A DNA stretch of 11,278 nt from Funneliformis mosseae. Taxonomy: Eukaryota > Glomeromycota > Glomeromycetes > Glomerales > Glomeraceae. The stretch's first letter is position 1. Every line of letters starts with the position of its first letter. The position numbers were made by a program, and so were the translations under genes. The DNA lies in the NCBI GenBank assembly GCA_910592005.1, contig CAJVPP010003578.1, forward strand, positions 1-11,278, written 5' to 3'. Positions 1-7,509 of this stretch are shown here, piece by piece. The notes under the pieces were generated by a model. It made no database searches. It was not told where the DNA came from and worked only from the letters and a program-made list of their open reading frames with translations.

Positions 1-130
1 AAATATGCACAAATGTTTTTTTTAATATCAGCCCATAAATTTTCAATTGGGTTAAGATCAGGACTTTGGGCTGGCTACGTAAAAATATGGCTCTGCGTTA
101 TTCTTTGGTTAATTCTTTATTTTGCCTCAT
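1..130 (-). pseudogene. Tc1/mariner transposase remnant (start and C-terminal DDE piece)
   Basis: The minus strand encodes P-A-Q-S-P-D-L-N-P-I-E-N-L-W, followed by a lysine-rich stretch, at about 76-5. This is the strongly conserved region of Tc1/mariner DDE/D transposases near the last catalytic acidic residue. The tryptophan that normally precedes P-A-Q-S is a TAG stop here. The apparent start methionine at 130 leads into a helix-turn-helix-like beginning with one in-frame stop (TAA). It is in a different frame from the C-terminal piece, as expected if an internal deletion joined them near 85-95. The gene is dead; what remains identifies the family well. Confidence 0.8.
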
Positions 131-223
131 TATTTTTCAATTTGGTAGAGATTAAGTGAATTAAATCAAAACAACAAAATAAACACAAATTTTTTTATTT
201 TGATTATGTAAATAAACAATAGA

Positions 224-237
224 CGGTCATATGACCG
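224..237. repeat. 14-bp perfect palindrome inside the Tc1 remnant
   Basis: CGGTCATATGACCG is its own reverse complement. It lies in the leader between the inverted repeat and the transposase start, a place where transposase-binding or promoter sites can occur, but no function can be assigned from one copy. Confidence 0.5.
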
Positions 238-289
238 CAGTATGTTATCACAATTATATGACGAAAATTTTTTAAATCGCATTTATAAA

Positions 290-318
290 GGTGTCCGGAA
301 ACTTTTGTCCACCTTCTG
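290..318. repeat. Tc1-like terminal inverted repeat
   Basis: The segment contains GGTGTCCGGAAACTTTTGTC and ends CACCTTCTG before TA. It marks the outer boundary of the Tc1/mariner copy. Its partner repeat is beyond the left edge of the window, so the pairing could not be checked. Confidence 0.6.
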
Positions 319-424
319 TATAATACTTGCTAATTTTCCAGATAGTATCGCCATATTCCTTTTAATTGGATTATACTTTAATTACCTAGAAGCGTGTATT
401 TGTACAGTCAAGTAATCTAAATTA

Positions 425-1440
425 AACTTTCTGAATAGGCTCATAAATTGATTACAATGTGCAGAATGTCCAACCTATAGCAGGTATCCCAAATCTTATT
501 TTTGCCTTGTTATCTTGAGAAATGATAACGGATTTATTGGCAAAGACGGTAGTAAACTATCATACACATTTAACAGATGTAAGACAGTAATGACTATTAA
601 TATAGTCCCATGTTTCAGTATGGGAAACTCCAGCTACTACAACCCACGTCAGGTGATAATATGCTTTTGTGGTAATGGATATGCAGATTTTTGATAATTT
701 GTACTTTAATAACTTCTTTTCTTTGTTTTTTATCAGCTACACTGAATTTGATTGAATCATGAATATGATCATATAAATTTAGATGCTTGAAGAGAAGTGA
801 AAGACAACTAGGTTTATTATGTTATATCATTTTCTGATTTTTGATAAGTGCTTTCTTTTTTTTCTCTTTGCACTTTTAGATATAATTTGCATTTCTTTTA
901 ATTTTATGATTCTTTTCTTGTTAGATTTGATTTCATCTTTGAGTCTCTCCATTTTTATATACACATCATGTTAAATTTGAGAATCTGTGGTAATGTAGAT
1001 TTGCTCAAGTTCAGTAAGTTTTCCTTCAATTTTTTTTTATCTCATTTGCTATATTTTTCTGAACTAATGCATTGACAGAGATTTCTAATACAGGATCTAC
1101 CAGATGAGTTTTAGGCAAAGGAAGAATTGGGTCTTCTCTAGGTATATAAGATCTTGGTTTCATCATTTGTATATTATATAAATTATATGGAGTAGCTAGG
1201 TAATTTCTAATTATACATCAATTTCTGATTCATCTTTACTTTTAATTTTATTTTATCCTTTGTTGTTTCACGACAAATATTAGTAAATTAGGAGTATAAT
1301 TTCCTGTCTTAACCATAAAACTGTATACATATGCATTAGAGAATTCTTGATATTTATTTGCTGGTAAATTATAGATCAGTTATTTATTAAACTTAGGGCT
1401 AACTAAGAAGGTTTGACAGCTTATTTCAATAACAGAGATA
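425..1440 (-). pseudogene. Decayed gene of an unclassified repetitive family (SQDNKA motif)
   Basis: Pieces of one protein can be followed on the minus strand with several stops and frameshifts. About 1370-1260 encodes a stretch ending Y-T-P-N-L-L-I-F-V-V-K-Q-Q-R. From an ATG at 1166 comes M-M-K-P-R-S-Y-I-P-R-E-D-P followed by a helical region. A run of T at about 1031-1039 carries a frame slip. A basic, lysine-rich coiled-coil-like part follows at about 990-825. Lower down are K-H-L-N-L-Y-D-H-I-H-D-S and then H-Y-C-L-T-S-V-K, I-I-S-Q-D-N-K-A-K and G-I-P-A-I-G near 585-470. The order and spacing suggest one ancient gene. I recall similar S-Q-D-D-K-A proteins in many copies in glomeromycetes and invertebrates, which would fit a mobile element, but the family is not assigned and a transposase role is only inferred. 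The downstream end abuts the Tc1 copy, which may have inserted into it. Confidence 0.5.
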
Positions 1441-1714
1441 GAATAATGATGCGTTTATTTTATGAAAAAAAGTTGAATGTGTCTGTTCGAAATTATGAAA
1501 AACTCCCACAGCAACAGGTATGATTGACATAACTCCATGGAATATTGATTATAATGTCGAAATATAATCAGCACTAATTTAGACTTAAGATTTTAGAATA
1601 TGAATTTTATCACACTAATATTTTTAGATTTTAGAACACTTGTAAATAAATAAGCCACTTATTTTTATATAATAAAATTTTAATTTATTAACATTATAAT
1701 AGTATAATAGTATA
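1441..1714. other. AT-rich spacer with no recognised feature
   Basis: The sequence between the decayed minus-strand gene and the large transposon is strongly AT-rich. I see no convincing open frame, RNA gene or repeat in it. It ends with short runs of ATAGTATAATAGTATATT, simple-sequence-like DNA where the transposon appears to have inserted. Confidence 0.5.
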
Positions 1715-1717
1715 TTA

Positions 1718-1738
1718 CAGTCAGGGGTATTTTCAAAT
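1718..1738. repeat. Left terminal inverted repeat of the 4.44 kb element
   Basis: It starts CAGTCAGGGG and ends TTTTCAAAT, pairing with 6140-6160 on the opposite strand (17 of 21 without gaps). Subterminal CGATCA (1765-1770), TGATCA (1774-1779) and TGATC (1809 onward) lie just inside. A run of about 15 T follows near 1820-1837. Confidence 0.65.
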
Positions 1739-1976
1739 TTGAAATCGATTCCAGAATATTTTGTCGATCATGCTGATCATTTTAAATAGGAAATTTGTGA
1801 AACTTCAATGATCTATAAAATTTTTTTTTTTTTTTTGCAAAACTAAATGCTAGAATATATGTTTTTGAGTATGTAGATTCAGAATCCACACGGATCCACA
1901 AGACCTTACAAAACAGTTTTCTCTCAAATTAAATTTAAAACTAAGCTTTTTATATATACTAATTTTGTAATTAATA

Positions 1977-4803
1977 ATGATAAATTCAAAACAAAATGCT
2001 AAAAATTTACCTTGTTTATTTGGTCCTTTTGCCAATAGGTATTCAGAAAGTCAGTTAGTATAATGTGAAACTAAAGAGGATCAAAGATAGCGACATGTAT
2101 CAGGTGATGCTGTAATAAAAAGAATAACAGAAGTTGCTAAGTATTTTTTTGAGTTATCTTTATTACTTGATTCTTTAAAAAATTATTCTTTATATGAAAG
2201 ACATTACAATCAAATTGTCACTAAAAATTCTTTTATTAAACAATTAAAAGCAAATAATTCAATTATTTTAGGTTCAGAAGAATTGCAAGCTCATGATTTA
2301 TTTGAAAAAAAATTTTTTGATTTTGAAATTCAAGTTTCTTTACCAGATCCAATGCATGAAAGTCTTTTAAAAAGAATTGATGAATTAGAAAATTTTAATA
2401 GGTAATTATTATTTGAAAATGAAGAATTAAAAAAGAGATTAAATGAAAGATTTAATGACCAACAGGATCATATTGAGTTTTTAATAGAAATTGCTAAAAG
2501 GGAATAAAATAATATATATGAAGATATAGCAGATTTAATGAAAAATCATGAGCGATTCTGTTTGGATAGTCTTTTAGAATATTCTCCTTCCAAATGGCTT
2601 GCTAAATGAAATCCAGTTATTGTAAAATTTTTAGAAACTCTTACTTACAACAAAAATGAGCATTGACAAGAAGGAGAAAAGCTTTTTAAGTGTGTAGTAG
2701 CAGTTGATACTATATATAGCTTAAGACATTTAAAATATGTATCTGCTATTAATTTAGCTACTTCAGCAATTAAATATTCATTGGTAAGGTCAAAAATAAT
2801 TATCAACATTGATAATCATTTTATTAGCTCTGGTAGTTATACAAAGTTTACCAATTGGTTAGAAAGTTTAGCTAAAGAACAATTATCAGTTCCAGAAGGT
2901 CTTTTATTTTTAGCTTTTAATAATGAGCAAAAAGGTCAAAAAAATTATTTAGATCGTGAACATAATACAGTTATATTTCATATTATTACAAGTTTTATTG
3001 CTTTTAATTACGATCAAAATAATAATATTCAAGCTACAGATCCTTGGTTATATTCTGAACTCACCCAAAAATAATATGAGAAATTATTTTATTTAACTTT
3101 AAATATGAAAATGAAATTCATAAAGAACTTACTAATTATTTTTCTATTATTTTAGAAGAGCTTTGTATTGAAAAAAATCAAGAAAAAAATACAATTGATG
3201 AATTGGTACATAATCAAGGTCAAACGGGATATAAGAAAAAATGCTTAGTTTGTCAAACTTCTAACATCAATAATAAGAAGCGGGTTTGTCCTACATGCTA
3301 TAGTAAATTACCAACCATTGCTGAGATAAGTCAGCAATCTAACGAATCACTTGAGATTATAAATACTACTGAAAAACCACTAGTTATTCATTCTCATACA
3401 TTTAAAGAATTAAGTAAATCACAAGCTATTCCAGAAAGTGAGGATACACCACAAATATTTATTTCAGATCCAATAGGAATTAATCCAAACTCGATTACTA
3501 ATGTTCAAAAAGTTCTTAAACACATTGAAGAAATATCTGAAATTAAAAATAGTAGCCGTAAATAGATCGTAGTCACTTGTGATGGAGTATCATATCATTA
3601 TATATAAAAAATAAAAAGGATTTTCCTTGGCTTATATTAATTCTGGGTGCTCTTCATGAAAAAATAAACATGTTAAAAATATTCGTCGAGTTAAATTAGA
3701 ATATTGATATTAAAGATTTTGCTCAATGTCAAGGGTATTGAACTGAAAATCAACTTCAGTTTTTTTAAAAATGTTCTGATTATCATAAGTCATAGAACTT
3801 GATATGTAATATATATAGGTATGCAATAGCTTCTAAATTAATGTAGCCATATATTATTTTTGAAGAAAATCCTTCTGTTAAAGGTTATTTAAAATGGGCT
3901 CAAAATCAAACCGATTCTACATTTAAATTAAAGTATGAACAAATTTTTTTTTATTTATAAGCAATCATTAACTTTCGTACTGAGGTTCATTTTAATAGGC
4001 CTTTATTAAAAATTGCAGCTAGACGAATGTTTGCACCTATTTGGTCTGTTCGACGGCATCTAATTTATTGGTTAATTAATATTACTAATGAAGAACAAAT
4101 GTTACGATTAAAACCTGAAATATATAGTTTAATCCAAGAAAAAATTGTAACTTCACAATTTAAACTTTTAGATCAACATCAAGGTCATAATGCAATACTT
4201 GAAGAAATTAACAAAGCACTCAAGTCATTAATTCCTCCTATACCTTCACAGTGACATTAGGAAATTGCAGCATGTAATTGTACCAAATTTTTGAAGTTAC
4301 GTACTAATCTTTTTAATATAATAGGATTTTTCGAAAGTGAAACTTATGGGCCTCATACTCATCCCAGTTTTATTGCTAAATTATGTCAATTTCAGGTTCA
4401 AATAAGAAAAACTCAATTTGTAAATCCAAATGTCAGTAATCGTATTTTTCAAAATATGAGTAGAGATTGGACCTTAAGTGAAAAAATGAAAAGGTTTAGT
4501 AAAATTGCATATATGAAAAGAATTAAATTTATTAAAGCAAAGCTAATTAAAAAAATATCATTGGACACTTAGCATCCAATTTCTGTAACATGTGAAGAAG
4601 CGGATCTTCAGAAAGCTGAGAATTCCTTAACAAAAGTACAAATTTTATCTATTATTAACTCTTTAACTCCTTTTTTAGGTGATTTAGATCGATCGCGTTT
4701 TCGAGATTTATTAAATAAATCCTGTACTGATTTAGTAAATATCCTTCAAGAGATTAGAAATATATTGGCTGAAAATAGTATTAATACTAACGAAGAAACA
4801 TAA
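1977..4803 (+). pseudogene. Broken transposon protein of a multi-copy glomeromycete family (putative transposase)
   Basis: From an ATG at 1977 a single protein of about 940 codons can be followed to a TAA at 4801-4803. The start reads N-L-P-C-L-F-G-P-F-A-N-R-Y-S. Next come a coiled-coil-like region (about 2340-2570), a zinc-ribbon-like motif with C-L-V-C and C-P-T-C separated by 11 residues (about 3240-3300), T-C-D-G-V-S-Y near 3575, L-H-E-K near 3650 and R-R-M-F-A-P-I-W-S-V-R-R near 4020. I count about 17 in-frame stops (for example 2061, 2403, 2607, 3563, 3697, 3958, 4252, 4570). Frameshifts lie near 3100 and near 3610, where A-runs occur. I recall this as a very abundant uncharacterised Rhizophagus family. 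Its position between inverted repeats suggests it is the transposase, with the D of C-D-G and E of L-H-E as possible catalytic residues, which is inference. The longest intact stretches are 2667-3071 and 4261-4569. Confidence 0.7.
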
Positions 4804-4961
4804 TATTTGAATAATCTATTTATTTATTTATAATGTATTCAAAAATTTTATACATTACCAACTAATATTATCAAATAAATAAAATATTAAGATATTATTA
4901 AATAAAATACTATTGCTATTAATTACATAATTCATGAAACAAATTATAAAGCTAAAACACT
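4804..4961. other. AT-rich 3' flank of the transposon gene
   Basis: About 160 bases of very AT-rich sequence follow the final stop. AATAAA-like signals near 4875-4882 and 4900 could serve as poly(A) signals for the old transposon gene. Nothing else is evident. Confidence 0.4.
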
Positions 4962-5880
4962 GATTCAAGAGAAATTTTATGATCCAGAAGCCATTTCTAT
5001 AAAAAAAGAAAAAAAAAAATGTTAATAACATTCTTTCTTAAAGAAGAATTTTACTCCATTTAAAACATACCTTCCAAAAGCTGATTCAAGAGAAATTCCA
5101 TGATCCAAAGGTTTTTAGAAATCGTTTCTATAAAAAAAAAAGAGAAAAAAGAACATTAATAACATTCTTTCTTAAGGAAAAACCCATCTATTCAAAACTT
5201 ACCTTTCAAGAATCGATCTGAGAGAAATTTCATAATCCAAATAATCTTAGAAGCCGTTCCTACAAAAAAGGAAGAAAAAAAAACGTTAGAAACGTTCTTT
5301 CTTAAAGAAGAATCCTATCCCATCAAAACCTACCTTCCAAAAACCAATCCAAGAGAAATTCTATAATCCAAAAATTCTTATAATCCATTTCTATAAAAAA
5401 AAAAAAAAAAAAGAACGTTAGAAACATTCTTTCTTAAAAAAGAATCCCACCCCATTCAAAACCTACCTTTCAAGAGCTGACCCAAGAGAACTTCCATAAT
5501 CCAAATGTTCTTAGAAGCCGTTCCTACAAAAAAAAAGAAAAAAGAACGTTAGTAACATTTTTTCTTAAAGAAGAATCCCACCCATTCAAAACCTACCTTC
5601 AAGAGCTGATCCAAGAGAAATTCCAAGAGCCAAAGGTTACTAGAAGTTGTTTCTACAAAAAAAATAAAGGAAAAAGAACGTTAGTAATGTTTTTTCTTAA
5701 TGAAGAACTCCACCCATTTCGTCCAAAACTTACCGAAAAATATATTTCCAAAAAAATTCAGAATCTGAAATTGTTCTTACAAAAAAAGGAGGGAGAAAAA
5801 GAGAAAGAAAGGAAGAGAGGGAGAGGAAGAAGGAAAAAAAGAATAAAAAAAAAAATTAAAATTAAAATAAAAAAAAAACT
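4962..5880. repeat. Tandem array of about seven 121-133 bp units
   Basis: Units begin with GATTCAAGAGAAATT or a variant at 4962, 5083, 5215, 5346, 5479 and 5608, giving spacings of 121, 132, 131, 133 and 129. A seventh, strongly diverged unit runs from about 5739. Each unit contains, in order, the AAGAGAAATT block, a TTCTTAGAAGCCGTT-like block, an A-rich run, then GAACGTTAGTAACATTC followed by TTTCTTAAAGAAGAATCC and CAAAACCTACC. The unit lengths are mostly not multiples of three and no frame stays open, so this is not a coding repeat. The array lies between the transposon gene and its right end, so it moved as part of the element or grew there. Short complementary pieces (TTCTT and AAGAA around TTAA) could form small hairpins. 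Confidence 0.85.
5781..5842 (+). repeat. Pure polypurine tract
   Basis: About 60 bases contain only A and G (GGAGGGAGAAAAAGAGAAAG and similar), followed by a run of A and T to about 5880. Such tracts can form triplex DNA or stall polymerases. It appears to have grown out of the A-rich part of the last tandem unit. The open frame across it is a low-complexity lysine and arginine string and is not a credible gene. Confidence 0.7.
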
Positions 5881-5889
5881 TATTAATGA

Positions 5890-6040
5890 ATTGCTCTAGA
5901 CGACAGTCACAGTTGATTGATTATGTAATTGTTCACCATACCATGCAAAAAGGTCCCGCATTTCCGCTAAAAATAATAAAAAAGAAATTAAAAAAAACAT
6001 AAGCCACCGGTCACGGTTTAAATATATTTAATATATTTCA
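5890..6040. other. Non-repetitive 3' internal part of the transposon
   Basis: Between the tandem array and the right subterminal motifs there is a short stretch of slightly higher GC, including CCATACCATGCAAAAAGGTC and GCCACCGGTCACGG. I find no open frame or RNA structure and assign no role. Confidence 0.35.
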
Positions 6041-6139
6041 GTTTATCGATCATTTATAATTTTAGAATGATCGGCGAATTTCTATGAACTTCTAGAATGT
6101 CGATCATTTGTCGATCAACACTGTATTTAGAAATTCTAT

Positions 6140-6160
6140 ATTTGGTAAAATCCCTGACTG
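6140..6160. repeat. Right terminal inverted repeat of the 4.44 kb element
   Basis: ATTTGGTAAAATCCCTGACTG is the inverted partner of 1718-1738. Just inside are four copies of the same hexamer in either orientation: CGATCA at 6047-6052, TGATCG at 6068-6073, and CGATCA at 6101-6106 and 6112-6117. This clustering supports the boundary call independently of the terminal bases. Confidence 0.65.
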
Positions 6161-6161
6161 T

Positions 6162-6173
6162 TATATAAAAAGG
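6162..6173 (+). promoter_or_regulatory. TATA-like box directly next to the transposon end
   Basis: TATATAAAAAGG begins one to two bases beyond the right end of the 4.44 kb element. It is a good TATA match and lies about 220 bases upstream of the ATG at 6391. If real, the transposon has replaced everything upstream of this core promoter. In AT-rich DNA such a match can be chance. Confidence 0.4.
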
Positions 6174-6390
6174 TGATATAGTTAGTGAACCCTTTTATCT
6201 GCCTTGTGCAAATAAAAACAAAAAATTAAGCGAAACATTCAAACTTACCAATATTTACATCACCATATTAACATTCAAACAAACGAGTATAATCTGCAAA
6301 CTGTAATAATAAGATATATTGGTTTTATAGTTCGGGTTAGCTTCTTGAAACATGTCATCACGATGCTAATCGATTTCCCCGCCTCTATAG

Positions 6391-6615
6391 ATGTTCCATA
6401 ATAAAACGCTCTTCTTATTGTATATCGGCATTTTGATCTTCGTCGATAAAATCACTGACCATCATCACGCGTACAATAGATGCAGTGAAATGAATCTCAT
6501 CACATGCAACAGCACAGCAAAAGTCTGGCGCAATGCATCAAAAAAATTTATCTTATATAAAGCATCTTCACGTGCCGAATTCTTAAAACTTTGCGCAGTA
6601 TCTTACCGGCGATAA
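6391..6615 (+). CDS. Possible small secreted protein, 74 residues
   Basis: The frame is more GC-rich than the surrounding transposon DNA. It begins with a plausible signal peptide: M-F-H-N-K, then a hydrophobic core T-L-F-L-L-Y-I-G-I-L-I-F-V (residues 6-18), then a polar histidine-rich stretch. The remainder has three cysteines (about residues 31, 39 and 68) and ends in basic residues. No clear cleavage site is visible after the core. It has no recognised domain. Small secreted proteins are a common effector class in mycorrhizal fungi, but that role is only inferred. A five-codon upstream frame (ATG at about 6352) sits in the leader. A GTATCT donor near 6597 could extend the gene through an intron ending near 6710, so the C-terminus is uncertain. 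A single-exon chance frame is the main alternative. Confidence 0.4.
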   Translation: MFHNKTLFLLYIGILIFVDKITDHHHAYNRCSEMNLITCNSTAKVWRNASKKFILYKASSRAEFLKLCAVSYRR

Positions 6616-7080
6616 AGCAGAAAAATTAAGCAATAAATATCGTGTATGAGGCGGAATGGAATTATTTGAAAATGAATCGTGATATTGTATTATTTATTTT
6701 TTTACCTCAGTTGCTAATACTTCCGTAATTATACTATAGGTTTGAAATTTCTTAATCTCAGAGAAGTTCTCTCTCGAGGAATAATGTTTTATATAGTTTG
6801 CGTGTTTGGAAGAGATATAGATAGACAAAAATTCTGTAAATATGAGTGGGATAATTTATTTCGGAAATTTAGTATATTAAAAGAGTTTGGGATGAAAATC
6901 ACGTAATTAGAAGTATAAAAAAATTAGTTATAGATACTTTTCGTAAAGAAATAACTTGATGCTGGGACTCGCATTAAATGGCCTAGGATCCGCGTACTCC
7001 CTCCCTCTTTGATATCATTATATATTTCACTTGTGGTTGTACTTCAAATAAAATTGATTTTTGCTGAAAAGCCAAACGTC
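6616..7080. other. Intergenic region with one weak small frame
   Basis: An AATAAA at about 6632 could end the transcript of the upstream small gene. A 40-residue plus-strand frame (6784-6906, beginning M-F-Y-I-V-C-V-F-G-R) is open, with codons no better than background. I keep it only as a possibility, perhaps a later exon. A pyrimidine-rich stretch lies near 6999-7013. No repeat or RNA gene was recognised. Confidence 0.35.
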
Positions 7081-7287
7081 CACCGCCAATTGGGTCGAAC
7101 ATGGAACATTTGGAGGAAGTGAACTCAGTTTGCCACCGCCAATTGGGTCTGTACATGACAAACTGGCTTTTTCATCACAAAGGGCTCTTGATGACAAATC
7201 TTCTCACCGCCAATTGGGTCTGTACATGAGTAGATTTGAGCAAAGTTCACATTCTCAGTTTGCCACCGCCAACTGGGTCTGTACATG
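7081..7287. promoter_or_regulatory. Array of four 24-bp CCAATTGG-centred motifs upstream of the nuclease-like gene
   Basis: CACCGCCAATTGGGTC followed by a variable part and GTACATG occurs at 7081-7103, 7134-7157, 7205-7228 and 7264-7287 (the last has CAACTGGG). Spacings are 53, 71 and 59 bases. The core CCAATTGG is a palindrome containing a CCAAT box on each strand. Copies 2 and 4 are additionally bracketed by CAGTTTG on the left and CAAACTG on the right, making a 40-base inverted-arm unit. TAGATTTGAGCAAAGTTC (7231 onward) recurs as TAGATCTGAGTAAAGTTC (7317 onward). The array ends 222 bases before the ATG at 7510. Conserved motifs with variable spacers suggest protein-binding sites, for example for a CCAAT-binding complex; this is inference. 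Confidence 0.6.
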
Positions 7288-7465
7288 ACAAACTGTCATT
7301 TATTCTGCCACTTAATTAGATCTGAGTAAAGTTCGTTGTTCCGAAAAAGTTATATGCCATAAAAATTTTTCACCCCCACATGACCTTTGCCGATCATATT
7401 CAAAAATAGATCCTTCCTTTTATGTATTTAATACGAGCAAAGGTGTGACATTATTTAGGTAGTAG

Positions 7466-7485
7466 TATCTCGCGACTATCTCGCG
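7466..7485. promoter_or_regulatory. Direct repeat TATCTCGCG shortly before the start codon
   Basis: TATCTCGCG occurs at 7466-7474 and again at 7477-7485, 11 bases apart, in a CpG-poor neighbourhood and 25-45 bases before the ATG. The one-helical-turn spacing is compatible with paired factor binding or a core promoter element, but could be a local duplication. Confidence 0.35.
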
Positions 7486-7509
7486 TTCTACTAAAAAATA
7501 AAATCTAAA

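Larger units (their letters stand above)
1..318 (-). mobile_element. Internally deleted Tc1/mariner DNA transposon, cut by the window edge
   Basis: Read on the minus strand, the element ends at 318 next to a TA dinucleotide (319-320), the usual Tc1/mariner target. The end sequence begins CAGAAGGTGGACAAAAG and continues into TTTCCGG, typical of Tc1-like inverted repeats. A short frame at 130-83 reads like a Tc1 transposase start (K-E-L-T-K-E, a stop, R-R-A-I-F). It is followed almost directly by the C-terminal catalytic signature at about 73-30. Most of the DNA-binding and catalytic region, normally about 300 residues, is therefore missing, so the copy cannot move by itself. The other end lies outside the window. 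Confidence 0.75.
1718..6160 (+). mobile_element. 4.44 kb terminal-inverted-repeat DNA transposon, decayed
   Basis: CAGTCAGGG at 1718 is mirrored by CCCTGACTG ending at 6160, and the first 21 bases of the two ends agree at 17 positions. Each end is flanked by TTA (1715-1717 and 6161-6163), a possible 3-bp target duplication, although TTA is cheap in AT-rich DNA. Both ends carry clustered CGATCA/TGATCG motifs just inside the repeats, as expected for transposase-binding subterminal sites. The interior holds one large plus-strand gene, tandem repeats and a polypurine tract. The 3-bp duplication and CA-starting ends would suit a CACTA/CMC-like or Harbinger-like group, but the protein does not let me name the superfamily. 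The many stops show that this copy is inactive on its own. Confidence 0.65.

Noticed and set aside
1850..2035. Minus-strand 61-residue frame
   Set aside because: It overlaps the leader and start of the transposon gene on the other strand, has AT-driven composition and no recognisable features.
5687..5899. Lysine/arginine-rich 70-residue frame
   Set aside because: It runs through the last tandem units and the polypurine tract; the protein is low complexity created by A/G runs.
7081..7287. CRISPR-like array
   Set aside because: Repeats of 24 bp with three spacers look superficially similar, but the spacers differ in length, share sequence with each other, and the genome is eukaryotic with spliced genes.
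7061..7288. Plus-strand 75-residue frame across the CCAATTGG repeats
   Set aside because: It is open only because the repeated motif lacks stops. Spacings of 53, 71 and 59 do not preserve frame, and the composition is not coding-like.
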